Source of the DNA: Clostridia bacterium
Lineage (GTDB): Bacteria; Bacillota; Clostridia; Oscillospirales; CAG-272
Assembly (NCBI GenBank): GCA_017467815.1
Contig: JAFUKI010000003.1
Span: 1-53,618 of the forward strand
Direction of reading: 5' to 3'
Length of the DNA stretch: 53,618 bases
A program made the position numbers and the translations under genes. Positions 17,153 through 25,559 of this stretch are shown one piece after another; the stretch's first letter is position 1, and each line of letters begins with the position of its first letter. The notes under the pieces are model-generated. The model made no database searches and was not told where the DNA came from. It was given only the letters and a program-made list of their open reading frames with translations.

Positions 17153-17893
17153 ATGCGTCCGTTTACTTGTCCGGATATTGCTGTGAATGAATATAAATAC
17201 CGTATGGAGATGCACGCCCATACCCGTCCCGCCAGCCCGTGCGGTGACAAAACCCCTGCTGAAGTGGTGGAAGTCTACAGCAGATGCGGTTACGATGCCG
17301 TAGTGATAACCAATCACTTCAAGGCGAATTATGAAAAAGAATCCGGTGAATTGATTGCCCGTGATTATGAAGCCGCCGTGAAAGCCGGGGAAGAAAAGGG
17401 TATAAAAGTCCTGTTCGGTGTGGAACTGACTTTTTACGATACCTATGGGGATTATCTTGTGTACGGTGTGGAGCCTTCGGATATGAATGAAATGTACGAT
17501 CTGCTGCAGCGGGGACATAAGAGTTTTGCAGCTTCCCCCCTCCGTAAAAAAAGCATGGTCTTCTTTGCGCATCCCTACCGCGGAAAAGAAAAGAGCGGTA
17601 TTGATTTTCATTTGGAAGATATGACGGACGGAGTGGAATCTTTCAATATGCACGCGGAAGTCAACTCCGACAACGGATACATGACCCGTCAGGCATATAA
17701 AGAAAATATGCTTACCATCTGCGGCACCGATTACCATCACGAGGGCCACGAAGCCATGTCCGCACTGCTGGTGAAAAAAGTGCCGGATACTGTTGCGGAA
17801 CTCCGGGATCTTCTCCGCAGCGGCGATTATCTGTTTGAGATCAATGGAAATGTGATCATTCCTTCCCACAGAATGATCCGGAATGATCAGTAA
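17153..17893 (+). CDS. PHP domain phosphoesterase
   Basis: A 246-residue stand-alone PHP domain. Metal ligands are visible in order: H21 and H23 (MHAHT), ITNHF, FGVELTF, FFAHPYRG and CGTDYHHEGHEA. Such proteins hydrolyse phosphoesters in histidinol phosphate, nucleotides or small metabolites. AAGGAG lies 8 bases upstream. It ends 14 bases before the esterase gene, so the two are tightly linked. No domain indicates a DNA polymerase role. The substrate is unknown. Confidence 0.88.
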   Translation: MRPFTCPDIAVNEYKYRMEMHAHTRPASPCGDKTPAEVVEVYSRCGYDAVVITNHFKANYEKESGELIARDYEAAVKAGEEKGIKVLFGVELTFYDTYGDYLVYGVEPSDMNEMYDLLQRGHKSFAASPLRKKSMVFFAHPYRGKEKSGIDFHLEDMTDGVESFNMHAEVNSDNGYMTRQAYKENMLTICGTDYHHEGHEAMSALLVKKVPDTVAELRDLLRSGDYLFEINGNVIIPSHRMIRNDQ

Positions 17894-17907
17894 AAGGAGG
17901 AATACCT

Positions 17908-18882
17908 ATGTTTATCAAAGCCAATGATCCTCGCATCCGCTATACAGGCAGATGGAATGTAACCGAAGAATCTGCTGCTTCCTCTGCCAATGGCAATTAT
18001 ATGGAGTTTGCCTTCCGCGGAGACACCGCAGTGGTGGCTATGGATGTCAGCAAATGCCAGAATCCGCCGCCGCATCTGTTTATTTCTGTTGACAACGGTG
18101 CCAGAGTGGAAGTACCGGCGGATGCCTTTGTCCGTGTCAGCACAGAACCGGGTGAGCATACGGTTAAAGTGATCATGAAATCTTCTGTAGAAAGCCAGAC
18201 ACGCTGGTGTGAACCGATTGAGGCAATGGTGCGGATCACTGCCTTGGAAGCGGATGCATTTACGGACTTGCCGGAAGATAACCGCAAAATCATTGAATTT
18301 TTAGGCGATTCCATTACGGAAGGAATTTCCATTGATAACGACGGTCGTTATGTATACTGGAAGGACAACCGGGATATGGTCTATTTTGACGATTCCACCG
18401 CAGGATATGCCTGGCTGACAGCCGAAGCACTGGATATGCGTCCGATTATCGTCGGTTACGGCTGTCTCGGCAGTACCCATGGCGGTGCCGGCGGTGTACC
18501 CAAAGCGGCAGATGCCTATCCCTTTTACAGCGATCAGTGCCCTGTAAAAGATTTTTCTGCGGATTACATTGTAATCAACTACGGCACAAACGACAGGATG
18601 GCGGATATGGACATACTGCGGAATGAGTATACCAATCTTCTGAAAGTCATCAGAGAATATAACCCCAAGGCACAGCTGATCTCCGTGTCGCCTTTCTGCG
18701 GCAGACTGGCGGAAGAGCTGGAAGAAATCGTAAATGCCTACAATACGGCAAACAACGATACGGTGTTTTTCATCAATGCAGGCGGCTGGATCTCACCGGA
18801 ACCCCTGCATCCGACCAGAGAGGGAAACCGGATCGTCAGCCGGAATCTTTCTGCGATACTCAAAAAGCAATTCTCTCTCTGA
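17908..18882 (+). CDS. SGNH/GDSL hydrolase with N-terminal beta domain (CE2-like esterase)
   Basis: A 324-residue protein: residues 1-115 look like a beta-sandwich, and residues about 128-320 are an SGNH hydrolase with FLGDSITEG (S135), a glycine block, YGTND and LHPTREG. Family 2 carbohydrate esterases have the same two-domain order and remove acetyl groups from sugars. The position three before the catalytic His is Glu rather than the usual Asp, as can occur where a dyad is used. No signal peptide is seen, so it should act in the cytoplasm. An AAAGGAGG site precedes it. An acetyltransferase lies two genes on. Confidence 0.87.
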   Translation: MFIKANDPRIRYTGRWNVTEESAASSANGNYMEFAFRGDTAVVAMDVSKCQNPPPHLFISVDNGARVEVPADAFVRVSTEPGEHTVKVIMKSSVESQTRWCEPIEAMVRITALEADAFTDLPEDNRKIIEFLGDSITEGISIDNDGRYVYWKDNRDMVYFDDSTAGYAWLTAEALDMRPIIVGYGCLGSTHGGAGGVPKAADAYPFYSDQCPVKDFSADYIVINYGTNDRMADMDILRNEYTNLLKVIREYNPKAQLISVSPFCGRLAEELEEIVNAYNTANNDTVFFINAGGWISPEPLHPTREGNRIVSRNLSAILKKQFSL

Positions 18883-18915
18883 ACCACATTCTGAATTCAA
18901 CGAGGTTATAAAGTT

Positions 18916-19872
18916 ATGCCTGCATTCGGTGCATTGCTGAAATACATATTTCTTTTTACCGTTCTGATGATCCCCGGTTATATTATGGGCAGACGGAAAC
19001 GGCTTATGGACGAAGCCATGACCTCCCTTGCCAATATTCTGACCGACATTGCCATGCCGTTTCTGGTGTTTTCCAAGCTGCTGGCGATTGATGTGAAAAG
19101 CCTGCGGATTTCCTATATCCTGTGCTGTATTCTGCTTCCCATTGTCATAGAACTGTCCATGCTGGGTATTGCCTGCCTGGTGTTCCGCAAGAAGGAAGAC
19201 AGAAGCCGTTATCCCATCGACCGGTTCTGTACATTCCTGCCCAATGTAGGGTTCATCGGCATTCCTCTGGCATGTTCCATCTTCCCGGATGTGCCCGAGA
19301 TCGCCCTGTATGTATCCCTTGCCAACATTGTCAGCACCTATATACTGTTGACCATGGGTATCTTCACTCTGACGGAAGACAAAAGGGATATCAGTGTAAA
19401 AAAGATGTTCACCAGTCCCGTTCTGTTTGCGATCATTCTGGGATTCCTTGGCTCCATGCTGCCGGAAAATCCTGTGACTGCCTTTGCAGCGGACTATTCC
19501 GTATATCTGGCAAATCTGGCAACACCTTTGTCCATGCTGGTGCTGGGATACAACCTGGCAAAGCTCTCTGTTATGAAACTTCTGAAGGATACGGGCGTGT
19601 ATATGGTATCCCTCCTGCGCCTGATCATATCCCCCATCCTGACCATCTTCGTGCTGGTGATTACCCAGAAGGTACTGCGTGTACCGGTGGATTATGAACT
19701 GGTGATGGCGATGTTCATTGCCATGGGAGTATCCAATGCCGGAACAGCCCCTGCCATGGCAAAGCGGTACGGTCTGAACGGCGAACACGCAGCAGCCGTA
19801 ACAATCGGTACAACCATACTCAGCGTAGCAACCATCCCGGTGGTGTATCTGCTGGCTGAATGTATATTCTGA
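18916..19872 (+). CDS. AEC family transporter (auxin efflux carrier-like)
   Basis: A 318-residue membrane protein with about ten spans in two halves. The sequence around IMGRRKRLMDEA and LTDIAMPFLVFSKL, and the C-terminal ATIPVVYLLAE, fit AEC permeases. Bacterial members export or import small organic acids such as malate. GAGG lies about 10 bases upstream. It sits between an esterase and an acetyltransferase in one operon, so it may carry a product such as acetate or an acetylated compound; this is inferred. Confidence 0.9.
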   Translation: MPAFGALLKYIFLFTVLMIPGYIMGRRKRLMDEAMTSLANILTDIAMPFLVFSKLLAIDVKSLRISYILCCILLPIVIELSMLGIACLVFRKKEDRSRYPIDRFCTFLPNVGFIGIPLACSIFPDVPEIALYVSLANIVSTYILLTMGIFTLTEDKRDISVKKMFTSPVLFAIILGFLGSMLPENPVTAFAADYSVYLANLATPLSMLVLGYNLAKLSVMKLLKDTGVYMVSLLRLIISPILTIFVLVITQKVLRVPVDYELVMAMFIAMGVSNAGTAPAMAKRYGLNGEHAAAVTIGTTILSVATIPVVYLLAECIF

Positions 19873-19900
19873 CCTATCAATTCCGAAAAGGAGAAAATAT

Positions 19901-20578
19901 ATGAAAGAATTTTTGAAGAATGCACTGGAAAATATGCCCGAGCAGGCACAGGAAAGCTTTATGCTGTCCCTGATCATGAATGATCCTTCTTCCTATGCAG
20001 CGAAGGTACGTCATGACTATTATAAGACAAAGTTCAAGCACATGGGTGAACATGTATCCATCGGTGTAGGCGTAAAGATTGTGAATCCTGAGTATATCTG
20101 GGTGGGTGACAACGTACATATCGGTGACAATGTAACCCTGATCGCAGCCGGAGAGGGCGGCATTACCCTGGAGGGGAACAACCACCTGAAAGACCGCGTG
20201 TACCTGGATTCTGAGAGAGAAGATACGGGATACATCCATGTGGGCAAAAACGTCTATATCGGAACGGGAACCACCCTGCATGGTCATATGGGACTGGAAA
20301 TCGGCGACCACTGTCTGTTGGCGCAGAACATCTCCCTGACGCCCTATTCCCATAAATATGAGGATCCAGACCAGGTGATCGCAGTCCAGGGTGGACATTG
20401 CCGCAAGGTAACCATCGGCCGCGACTGTTACATCGGCATGAGTACGACCATTCTGTATTCTGCCGATATCGGAGAGGGTTCCGTTATCGGTTCCGGTGCC
20501 GTGGTAGTAAAGCCGATTCCGCCGTATTCCGTAGCGGTGGGCGTACCGGCAAAGGTGATCCGGAAGCGTAAGGAATGA
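19901..20578 (+). CDS. Left-handed beta-helix acyltransferase
   Basis: A 225-residue protein with hexapeptide repeats ([IV]G....V pattern) from about residue 45, typical of the LbH acetyltransferase fold (maltose/galactoside O-acetyltransferase group). A histidine-bearing loop near TPYSHKY fits the catalytic region. The C-terminal GVPAKVIRKRKE is the usual end of this family. AAAGGAG lies 7 bases upstream. It is the last gene of the operon. Together with the upstream CE2-like esterase it could add and remove the same acetyl group. No clear terminator follows. Confidence 0.9.
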   Translation: MKEFLKNALENMPEQAQESFMLSLIMNDPSSYAAKVRHDYYKTKFKHMGEHVSIGVGVKIVNPEYIWVGDNVHIGDNVTLIAAGEGGITLEGNNHLKDRVYLDSEREDTGYIHVGKNVYIGTGTTLHGHMGLEIGDHCLLAQNISLTPYSHKYEDPDQVIAVQGGHCRKVTIGRDCYIGMSTTILYSADIGEGSVIGSGAVVVKPIPPYSVAVGVPAKVIRKRKE

Positions 20579-20662
20579 GCTGTATTTGCTTTCCTGCACA
20601 AAAAATAATTCCGGAAAAGACGAAATTTTTCTAAAAAAACTCTGTACTATTGTGTCAAAGAA

Positions 20663-20671
20663 TGTTATAAT
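20663..20671 (+). promoter_or_regulatory. Extended -10 promoter of purC
   Basis: TGt TATAAT with a weak -35 (TGTACT, 20643-20648), about 50 bases before purC. No purine riboswitch is evident between 20579 and 20720. Confidence 0.55.
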
Positions 20672-20720
20672 ATAGTATAACGAAATTTGCCCCATTATGG
20701 GGAATGTAGTGAGGTTTTAT

Positions 20721-21404
20721 ATGAAAAAGATTTATGAAGGCAAGACCAAAGACGTATATGCTCTGGATAACGGCAATGTAATGCTGAAGTTCAAGGACGA
20801 CTGCACCGGCAAGGATGGCGTGTTCGATCCCGGTGAAAACTCTGTAGGCCTGACAATCGAAGGTATCGGCAAGGCTAACCTGATTTCCTCCATTCATTAT
20901 TTTGAACTGCTGAAGGAAGCCGGCATCAAAACCCACTACGTTGGTGCCAATATTGATGATGCTACCATGGAAGTTCTTCCCGCAACCGTATTCGGTCACG
21001 GTCTGGAAGTAATCTGCCGTCTGGTGGCAACCGGCAGTTTCATCCGCAGATACGGCGAATACATCGCTGACGGTACTCCCCTGGAAGGCGGTTACGTAGA
21101 ATGCACTTTCAAGAATGACGAAAAGGGCGACCCGCTGGTAACCGGCGAAGGTCTGGCAGCACTGGGCGTTATGTCTCCCGCCATGTTTGAAAGCATGAAG
21201 CAGCAGACCCTGGCAATCACCAAGATCGTAGCAGATGACCTGAAGTCCATCGGTCTGGATCTGTGGGATATCAAATTCGAATTCGGCTACCACAACGACG
21301 AAGTTATCCTGATCGACGAAATCGCTTCCGGCAATATGCGCGTATATAAGGACGGCAAGATCGTAGAACCCGTTGAGCTGACCAAGCTGATCAACAACCG
21401 ATAA
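20721..21404 (+). CDS. purC: Phosphoribosylaminoimidazole-succinocarboxamide synthase
   Basis: SAICAR synthetase of purine biosynthesis: joins aspartate to CAIR with ATP. The 227 residues are the normal length of the short bacterial form. YEGKTKDVY at residues 5-13 is the signature start, and [17 protein letters not shown] and [11 protein letters not shown] match conserved blocks. The ATG at 20721 is chosen because GTGAGG precedes it by about 7 bases. It stands alone with its own promoter and terminator; no other pur gene is in the window. Confidence 0.97.
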   Translation: MKKIYEGKTKDVYALDNGNVMLKFKDDCTGKDGVFDPGENSVGLTIEGIGKANLISSIHYFELLKEAGIKTHYVGANIDDATMEVLPATVFGHGLEVICRLVATGSFIRRYGEYIADGTPLEGGYVECTFKNDEKGDPLVTGEGLAALGVMSPAMFESMKQQTLAITKIVADDLKSIGLDLWDIKFEFGYHNDEVILIDEIASGNMRVYKDGKIVEPVELTKLINNR

Positions 21405-21411
21405 TCAAACT

Positions 21412-21443
21412 ACGGTGCAGTGAAAAATCTGCACCGTTTTTTC
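21412..21443 (+). terminator. Terminator of purC
   Basis: A 9-base perfect stem ACGGTGCAG/CTGCACCGT followed by TTTTTTCT. The stretch 21444-21609 beyond it is A-rich and holds no gene. Confidence 0.92.
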
Positions 21444-21609
21444 TATATTCGGTCCCGCGGCAGAATCCGGAAAGGGAAACGGGGAATAAGAAAAAACAAA
21501 TGGGGTAAACTGATAACAGCCATTAACCCTATGATTTTTGTGAGAGAACGGGCGGAGAAAACCATTGAAAAAGAAAAGAAAATATTTCAAAAAAAATGCG
21601 AAAAAAGTG

Positions 21610-21638
21610 TTGACAAACGTATTCTGTTGTGGTATAAT
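21610..21638 (+). promoter_or_regulatory. tRNA operon promoter
   Basis: TTGACA (21610-21615), 17 bases, TATAAT (21633-21638), with TGg before the -10. A strong consensus promoter 34 bases before the tRNA-Met. Confidence 0.88.
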
Positions 21639-21672
21639 ATCATCGTTCCGAGCGCAGAGCCGGAACAAAGAT

Positions 21673-21749
21673 GGCGGAATAGCTCAGCTGGCTAGAGCAA
21701 TCGGTTCATACCCGATAGGTCGTGGGTTCAAGTCCAACTTCCGCTACCA
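21673..21749 (+). tRNA. tRNA-Met (anticodon CAT, elongator type)
   Basis: A 77-base cloverleaf with acceptor GGCGGAA/TTCCGCT, anticodon loop TTCATAC and encoded CCA. The first pair is G:U rather than a C:A mismatch, and the anticodon stem lacks three G:C pairs, so it is not the initiator. It closely follows the Bacillus elongator Met pattern; a lysidine-type Ile tRNA is less likely. Confidence 0.93.
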
Positions 21750-21750
21750 T

Positions 21751-21863
21751 ACACGATTTACAAGGTTATGGCCCGTTGGTCAAGAGGCTAAGACACCGCC
21801 CTTTCACGGCAGTAACAGGGGTTCGATTCCCCTACGGGTCACCATTTTCCTTGTAGATCGTGT
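21751..21863 (+). repeat. Inverted repeat flanking tRNA-Glu copy 1
   Basis: 21751-21765 and 21849-21863 are complementary in 14 of 15 bases and enclose the first tRNA-Glu. The right arm is followed by a T run, so it may help process or partly end the precursor transcript. Confidence 0.7.
21770..21844 (+). tRNA. tRNA-Glu (anticodon TTC), copy 1
   Basis: A 75-base tRNA with acceptor GGCCCGT/ACGGGTC, anticodon TTC within CTTTCAC, and encoded CCA. A 15-base inverted repeat flanks it (21751-21765 and 21849-21863). Confidence 0.95.
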
Positions 21864-21869
21864 TTTTGC

Positions 21870-21941
21870 GGCCCGTTGGTCAAGAGGCTAAGACACCGCC
21901 CTTTCACGGCAGTAACAGGGGTTCGATTCCCCTACGGGTCA
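21870..21941 (+). tRNA. tRNA-Glu (anticodon TTC), copy 2, no encoded CCA
   Basis: Identical to copy 1 from the first base through the discriminator A, exactly 100 bases downstream, but followed by TAACAG in place of CCA. It would need CCA addition by nucleotidyltransferase. The sharp end of identity suggests a recent tandem duplication that stopped at the acceptor end. Confidence 0.93.
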
Positions 21942-21949
21942 TAACAGAA

Positions 21950-21982
21950 ATTCCGGACTACATCAGTTCGGATTTTTCTTTT
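21950..21982 (+). terminator. Terminator of the tRNA operon
   Basis: A stem TCCGGACT / AGTTCGGA (one G:U pair) around a 5-base loop, followed by TTTTTCTTTTTT, directly after tRNA-Glu copy 2. Confidence 0.75.
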
Positions 21983-22027
21983 TTAAGACCATTCTTCTGT
22001 AAAAGTCCGCCACTCTTCTTGCGTGCG

Positions 22028-22056
22028 TTGACAAAGAAAATAATATATGCTATACT
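22028..22056 (+). promoter_or_regulatory. Promoter of the GH106-like gene
   Basis: TTGACA (22028-22033), 17 bases, TATACT (22051-22056), with TGC before the -10. No operator-like palindrome is obvious beside it. Confidence 0.83.
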
Positions 22057-22115
22057 AAAACTAAAAATAAATGAAAATATGCCTTGTTCAGTATACCGGA
22101 AAGGGGAAATCACAT

Positions 22116-25100
22116 ATGCTGTACGGAAAGAATAACACATCGGCGCTTTCTGATGAACTATTTCGATCCCCCACGTGCGAATACAGAGGCATGCCGTTTT
22201 GGGCATGGAACTGTGCGCTGGAGGAAAAAGAACTGCTCTGGCAGATCGAAGTATTTAAAAAAATGGGGTTTGGCGGCTTTTTCATGCACAGCCGCGCCGG
22301 ACTGGATACCGAGTATCTTGGGGACGAGTTTATGGAGATCGTACAGTCCTGTGTGGAAAAAGCAAAAACAGAGAAGATGCTTGCCGGACTGTATGATGAG
22401 GACCGCTATCCGTCCGGCTCTGCTGGCGGTATTGTGACCAAAGAAGAAAAATACAGGAAAAGATACCTTGTTTTCTCCCCGGAACCACCGCCGCAGGAAA
22501 GAGTGATCCTGGATTTTGGAATGTTTGATATTGTTCTGGATGATGGTAGATCATTAAAAGCCTACAAACGAATTTGTTCCAAAGAGGAAGCTGTAGGAGA
22601 GATATGGTATGCATATGAAGAGATGGCAGAATCTCGTAACGGTCAGACTTATGTGGATACCATGAATCCTGAAGCCATTGGAAAATTCATCGAAGTTACC
22701 TATGATGCGTATAGCCAAAAGGTCGGCAGCGAATTCGGTAAAGCGGTTCCTGCTATATTCACGGATGAACCTGCTGTCGCGTTTAAGACCAGACTCAAAG
22801 CTTCTTCAGCCAAAGAAAAGTTGATCTTTTCGTGGACTGACGATTTTGAGGATACATACACAGCCGCATACGGAGAATCTTTGCTTGCCAAACTTCCCGA
22901 ACTTGTCTGGAATCTACCGGATCTTTCGCCATCGCTCAGCAGGTACCGCTATTTTGACCACGCGGATAACCGTTTCCAGACGGCATATATGGCACAAATC
23001 TATGATTGGTGCCAAAAGAACGGTATAGCCTTTACCGGACATGTCATGGGCGAATATATACTGGACGTGCAGAGTGCTATGTATGAAGCAATGCCTGCAT
23101 ATAAGAATATGACCATTCCGGGTGTGGATATTTTATATTCCCTCCACCAGTTCAATACGCTGAAGCAGTGTCAGTCGGCAGTACGACAGTATGGCAAAGA
23201 GGCTATGGTCAGTGAACTTTACGGTATTTCTTCCTGGGATTACGACTTCCGGGATTACAAAATGTCGGGTGACTGGCAGGCAGCAATGGGTGTTACGATC
23301 CGGGTACCGCATCTTTCCATGGTATCAATGGAAGGTGTAGCAAAACGTGACTTCCCGCCGTCCATAAATTATCAAAGCCCCTGGTACGAAAAATTCAGTT
23401 TGGTTGAAGACCATTTTGCACGTCTGAACACTGCACTGACCAGAGGCAAACCTATTGTTCATGTGGGTATCATTCATCCAATGGAATCCTATTGGCTGCG
23501 CTGGGGACCGAAAGAACAAAATGACGATGCCTGTAAGAAACTGGATAAAAATTTTGAGGATATCAATACATGGCTGACCTTGCATTGTTTGGACTTTGAT
23601 TATATCAGCGAAAAGCTTTTTCCGGAACTATGCCCAAATGGCGGTTTCCCGCTGAACGTTGGAGAAATGGCATATGATGTAATCATTGTTCCTGGGTGTG
23701 AGACTTTGCGAGGTACAACTGTGGAACGGCTTTCGGCATTTGCACAGGCAGGCGGCAAACTGGTATTTATGGGAGAAGAGCCTGCCTATATGGATGCGCT
23801 TCCCTCTGATGTTCCTGCAGCGCTCTATCACAAGAGTACCGTCATACCGTTTAGCTGCAGTGCACTTCTGTCTACATTGGAGGAAGTGAGAGAAGTAGAA
23901 GTGCGTGAAAAGAACAACACTATTTCCCAGGATATGCTGTACCAGATGAGACAGGACGGAGCGGATCGCTGGCTATTCATCTGCCGTGGTCAGGATCCTG
24001 AGGACAAGGATGCAGCCGAATGCCGCTCATTGACGATCAAGATAAAAGGGAAGTGGGATGTCCGCTTGTATGATACGCTGTGCGGGGATATCCGTCCTCT
24101 GACAGCGGAAATCAAGGATAACACCACATATCTTTCCGTTGACCAGTATAATTATGACAGTTTTTTGTTCCGTCTTACGCCTGCGGATGAAGTAAGTAAA
24201 GATAATGCAGAAGTACCTGTTATCGAACAGGCTGTAGCACCCGTATCATTGGAGATACCGTCCGGTGTTCCGTTTACCCTGTGGGAACCCAACGCGCTCC
24301 TGTTGGATATAGCAGAATATGCGTTGGACGATGAACCCTACCGACCACAGGAAGAATTGCTCCGAATAGATACGTATCTGCGGGAGGAACTTGGCTTACC
24401 CAAACGCGGACTTGGCTGTGTTCGGTGGCGGCTCCCGAAAGCCCCTGCAGAACACCGGGTAAGACTTCGCTTCCGTATCAGCAGTGAGATAGATCTGCAG
24501 GATGCTATGCTGGCAATGGAACATCCGGAAATGGCGGAGATTTTTTGGAACGGCGAGAAAGTATCCTGTGAGATCTGTGGCTTTTACGTTGATCATTGCA
24601 TCAAAACGGTGCGTATTCCCGACATATGTGCCGGAGAAAACATTCTGGAATTGATATTGCCTTTCAGCGTAAGACACTGTGTTGAACGATGCTATATTCT
24701 CGGCAGCTTCGGTATTAAGGTGGAAGATTCCGAAAAGACCATAGTACCTCTGGCGGATACCCTCGATTTCGGAGACATTGTTCCTCAAACCTTAGCTTTC
24801 TACAGCGGAAAACTGGATTACCATCTGGACATTGAGGTACCTGCAGAATGCAGCGGAGAAGAACTGCAGCTGTATATAGCCAAGTACAGGGGATCGCTGA
24901 TACAGGTACTTATGGATGATGAAGAACGAGGCGAGATTCTGTATCCACCCTATACCTGTTCTCTTGGAAAAATGGAAACCGGCAGACACCGCATCACACT
25001 TCGTTTGTACGTGCCGAGAACAAACGGATTCGGACCGGTACATTATTGCGCTCCGTGGAAATGCATTTATTATGAATCAGGTGTATGGCAGAGCAAAGAT

Positions 25101-25175
25101 AAATGGTTTACATACGGGTACAGTCTCTCTGATCAGGGGATTCTTGCAAAACCTGAATTGACGTGCGTGAAATAA
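22116..25175 (+). CDS. Large glycoside hydrolase, GH106-like (putative alpha-L-rhamnosidase)
   Basis: A 1019-residue protein. The N-terminal half fits the GH106 pattern: YRGMPFWAWNCAL, GFGGFFMHSRAGL, GLYDEDRYPSG, then ITGHVMGEYILD-type and FTDEP segments. A helical/Rossmann-like middle part (about 450-620) and a C-terminal beta-rich part with a carbohydrate-binding look follow. No signal peptide is seen, so it should act in the cytoplasm on short imported sugars. The ATG at 22116 has AAAGGGG upstream. Rhamnose release is a family-based guess; related uncharacterised families share this N-terminus. It has no transporter beside it and stands alone. Confidence 0.75.
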   Translation: MLYGKNNTSALSDELFRSPTCEYRGMPFWAWNCALEEKELLWQIEVFKKMGFGGFFMHSRAGLDTEYLGDEFMEIVQSCVEKAKTEKMLAGLYDEDRYPSGSAGGIVTKEEKYRKRYLVFSPEPPPQERVILDFGMFDIVLDDGRSLKAYKRICSKEEAVGEIWYAYEEMAESRNGQTYVDTMNPEAIGKFIEVTYDAYSQKVGSEFGKAVPAIFTDEPAVAFKTRLKASSAKEKLIFSWTDDFEDTYTAAYGESLLAKLPELVWNLPDLSPSLSRYRYFDHADNRFQTAYMAQIYDWCQKNGIAFTGHVMGEYILDVQSAMYEAMPAYKNMTIPGVDILYSLHQFNTLKQCQSAVRQYGKEAMVSELYGISSWDYDFRDYKMSGDWQAAMGVTIRVPHLSMVSMEGVAKRDFPPSINYQSPWYEKFSLVEDHFARLNTALTRGKPIVHVGIIHPMESYWLRWGPKEQNDDACKKLDKNFEDINTWLTLHCLDFDYISEKLFPELCPNGGFPLNVGEMAYDVIIVPGCETLRGTTVERLSAFAQAGGKLVFMGEEPAYMDALPSDVPAALYHKSTVIPFSCSALLSTLEEVREVEVREKNNTISQDMLYQMRQDGADRWLFICRGQDPEDKDAAECRSLTIKIKGKWDVRLYDTLCGDIRPLTAEIKDNTTYLSVDQYNYDSFLFRLTPADEVSKDNAEVPVIEQAVAPVSLEIPSGVPFTLWEPNALLLDIAEYALDDEPYRPQEELLRIDTYLREELGLPKRGLGCVRWRLPKAPAEHRVRLRFRISSEIDLQDAMLAMEHPEMAEIFWNGEKVSCEICGFYVDHCIKTVRIPDICAGENILELILPFSVRHCVERCYILGSFGIKVEDSEKTIVPLADTLDFGDIVPQTLAFYSGKLDYHLDIEVPAECSGEELQLYIAKYRGSLIQVLMDDEERGEILYPPYTCSLGKMETGRHRITLRLYVPRTNGFGPVHYCAPWKCIYYESGVWQSKDKWFTYGYSLSDQGILAKPELTCVK

Positions 25176-25202
25176 TGAAATAGACCCTATAAAACAGAAA
25201 CA

Positions 25203-25265
25203 CACCCCAAAAATCAGTGGTATAGACCGTGTATTTATATCCTTTGATTGTTTGGGGTGCGTTTT
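25203..25265 (+). terminator. Terminator of the GH106-like gene
   Basis: CACCCCAAA (25203-25211) pairs with TTTGGGGTG (25251-25259), with further inner pairing, and GCGTTTT follows. Confidence 0.65.
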
Positions 25266-25303
25266 AAATTGTAATAAGGATTGTATATGGTCAGACAAAA
25301 CAA

Positions 25304-25335
25304 AAAGCCTTGGGAATCTTCATTCTCAAGGCTTT
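25304..25335 (-). terminator. Terminator of tRNA-Leu
   Basis: On the complement, AAAGCCTTG pairs with CAAGGCTTT (304-312 with 327-335, plus inner pairs), followed by TTGTTTTGT. It lies just past the 3' end of the tRNA. Confidence 0.85.
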
Positions 25336-25340
25336 GTCGA

Positions 25341-25424
25341 TGCGGGCAAGAGGACTTGAACCTCCATGAAATTGCTTTCACTAGAACCTGAATCTAGCGC
25401 GTCTGCCAATTCCGCCATGCCCGC
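25341..25424 (-). tRNA. tRNA-Leu (anticodon CAG)
   Basis: An 84-base class II tRNA with acceptor GCGGGCA/TGCCCGC, anticodon loop TTCAGGT, a long variable arm and discriminator A. CCA is not encoded. Confidence 0.95.
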
Positions 25425-25462
25425 CTATATCGCTGACGGAACTCTGTCGCGTCAACGATGAT

Positions 25463-25491
25463 ATTATACTACTTTTTGATCCGCTTGTCAA
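25463..25491 (-). promoter_or_regulatory. Promoter of tRNA-Leu
   Basis: On the complement, TTGACA (25491-25486), 17 bases, TATAAT (25468-25463), about 39 bases before the tRNA. The stretch 25492-25559 is A/T-rich and shows no terminator for the gene upstream. Confidence 0.87.
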
Positions 25492-25559
25492 TACCTTTTT
25501 TCGAAAAAATGTCAAATAAAAGCGAAAATTTCAGAAAACATATATATGTATCCCAGAAC

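Noticed and set aside
21420..21891. Small frames running through the tRNA cluster
   Set aside because: They overlap the promoter and tRNA genes and encode nothing recognisable.
21751..21941. Short repeated sequences near the tRNAs considered as a CRISPR array or attachment site
   Set aside because: The repeat is two copies of tRNA-Glu; there are no spaced direct repeats, no cas genes, no integrase and no second att-like copy farther away.
22071..22115. Upstream in-frame ATG at 22071 as start of the GH106-like gene
   Set aside because: The ATG at 22116 has AAAGGGG at good spacing, while the upstream one has none and lies close to the -10.
25176..25302. Gap between the GH106-like gene and tRNA-Leu checked for small genes
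   Set aside because: Only terminator structures are seen; no start codon with a ribosome binding site leads a plausible frame.
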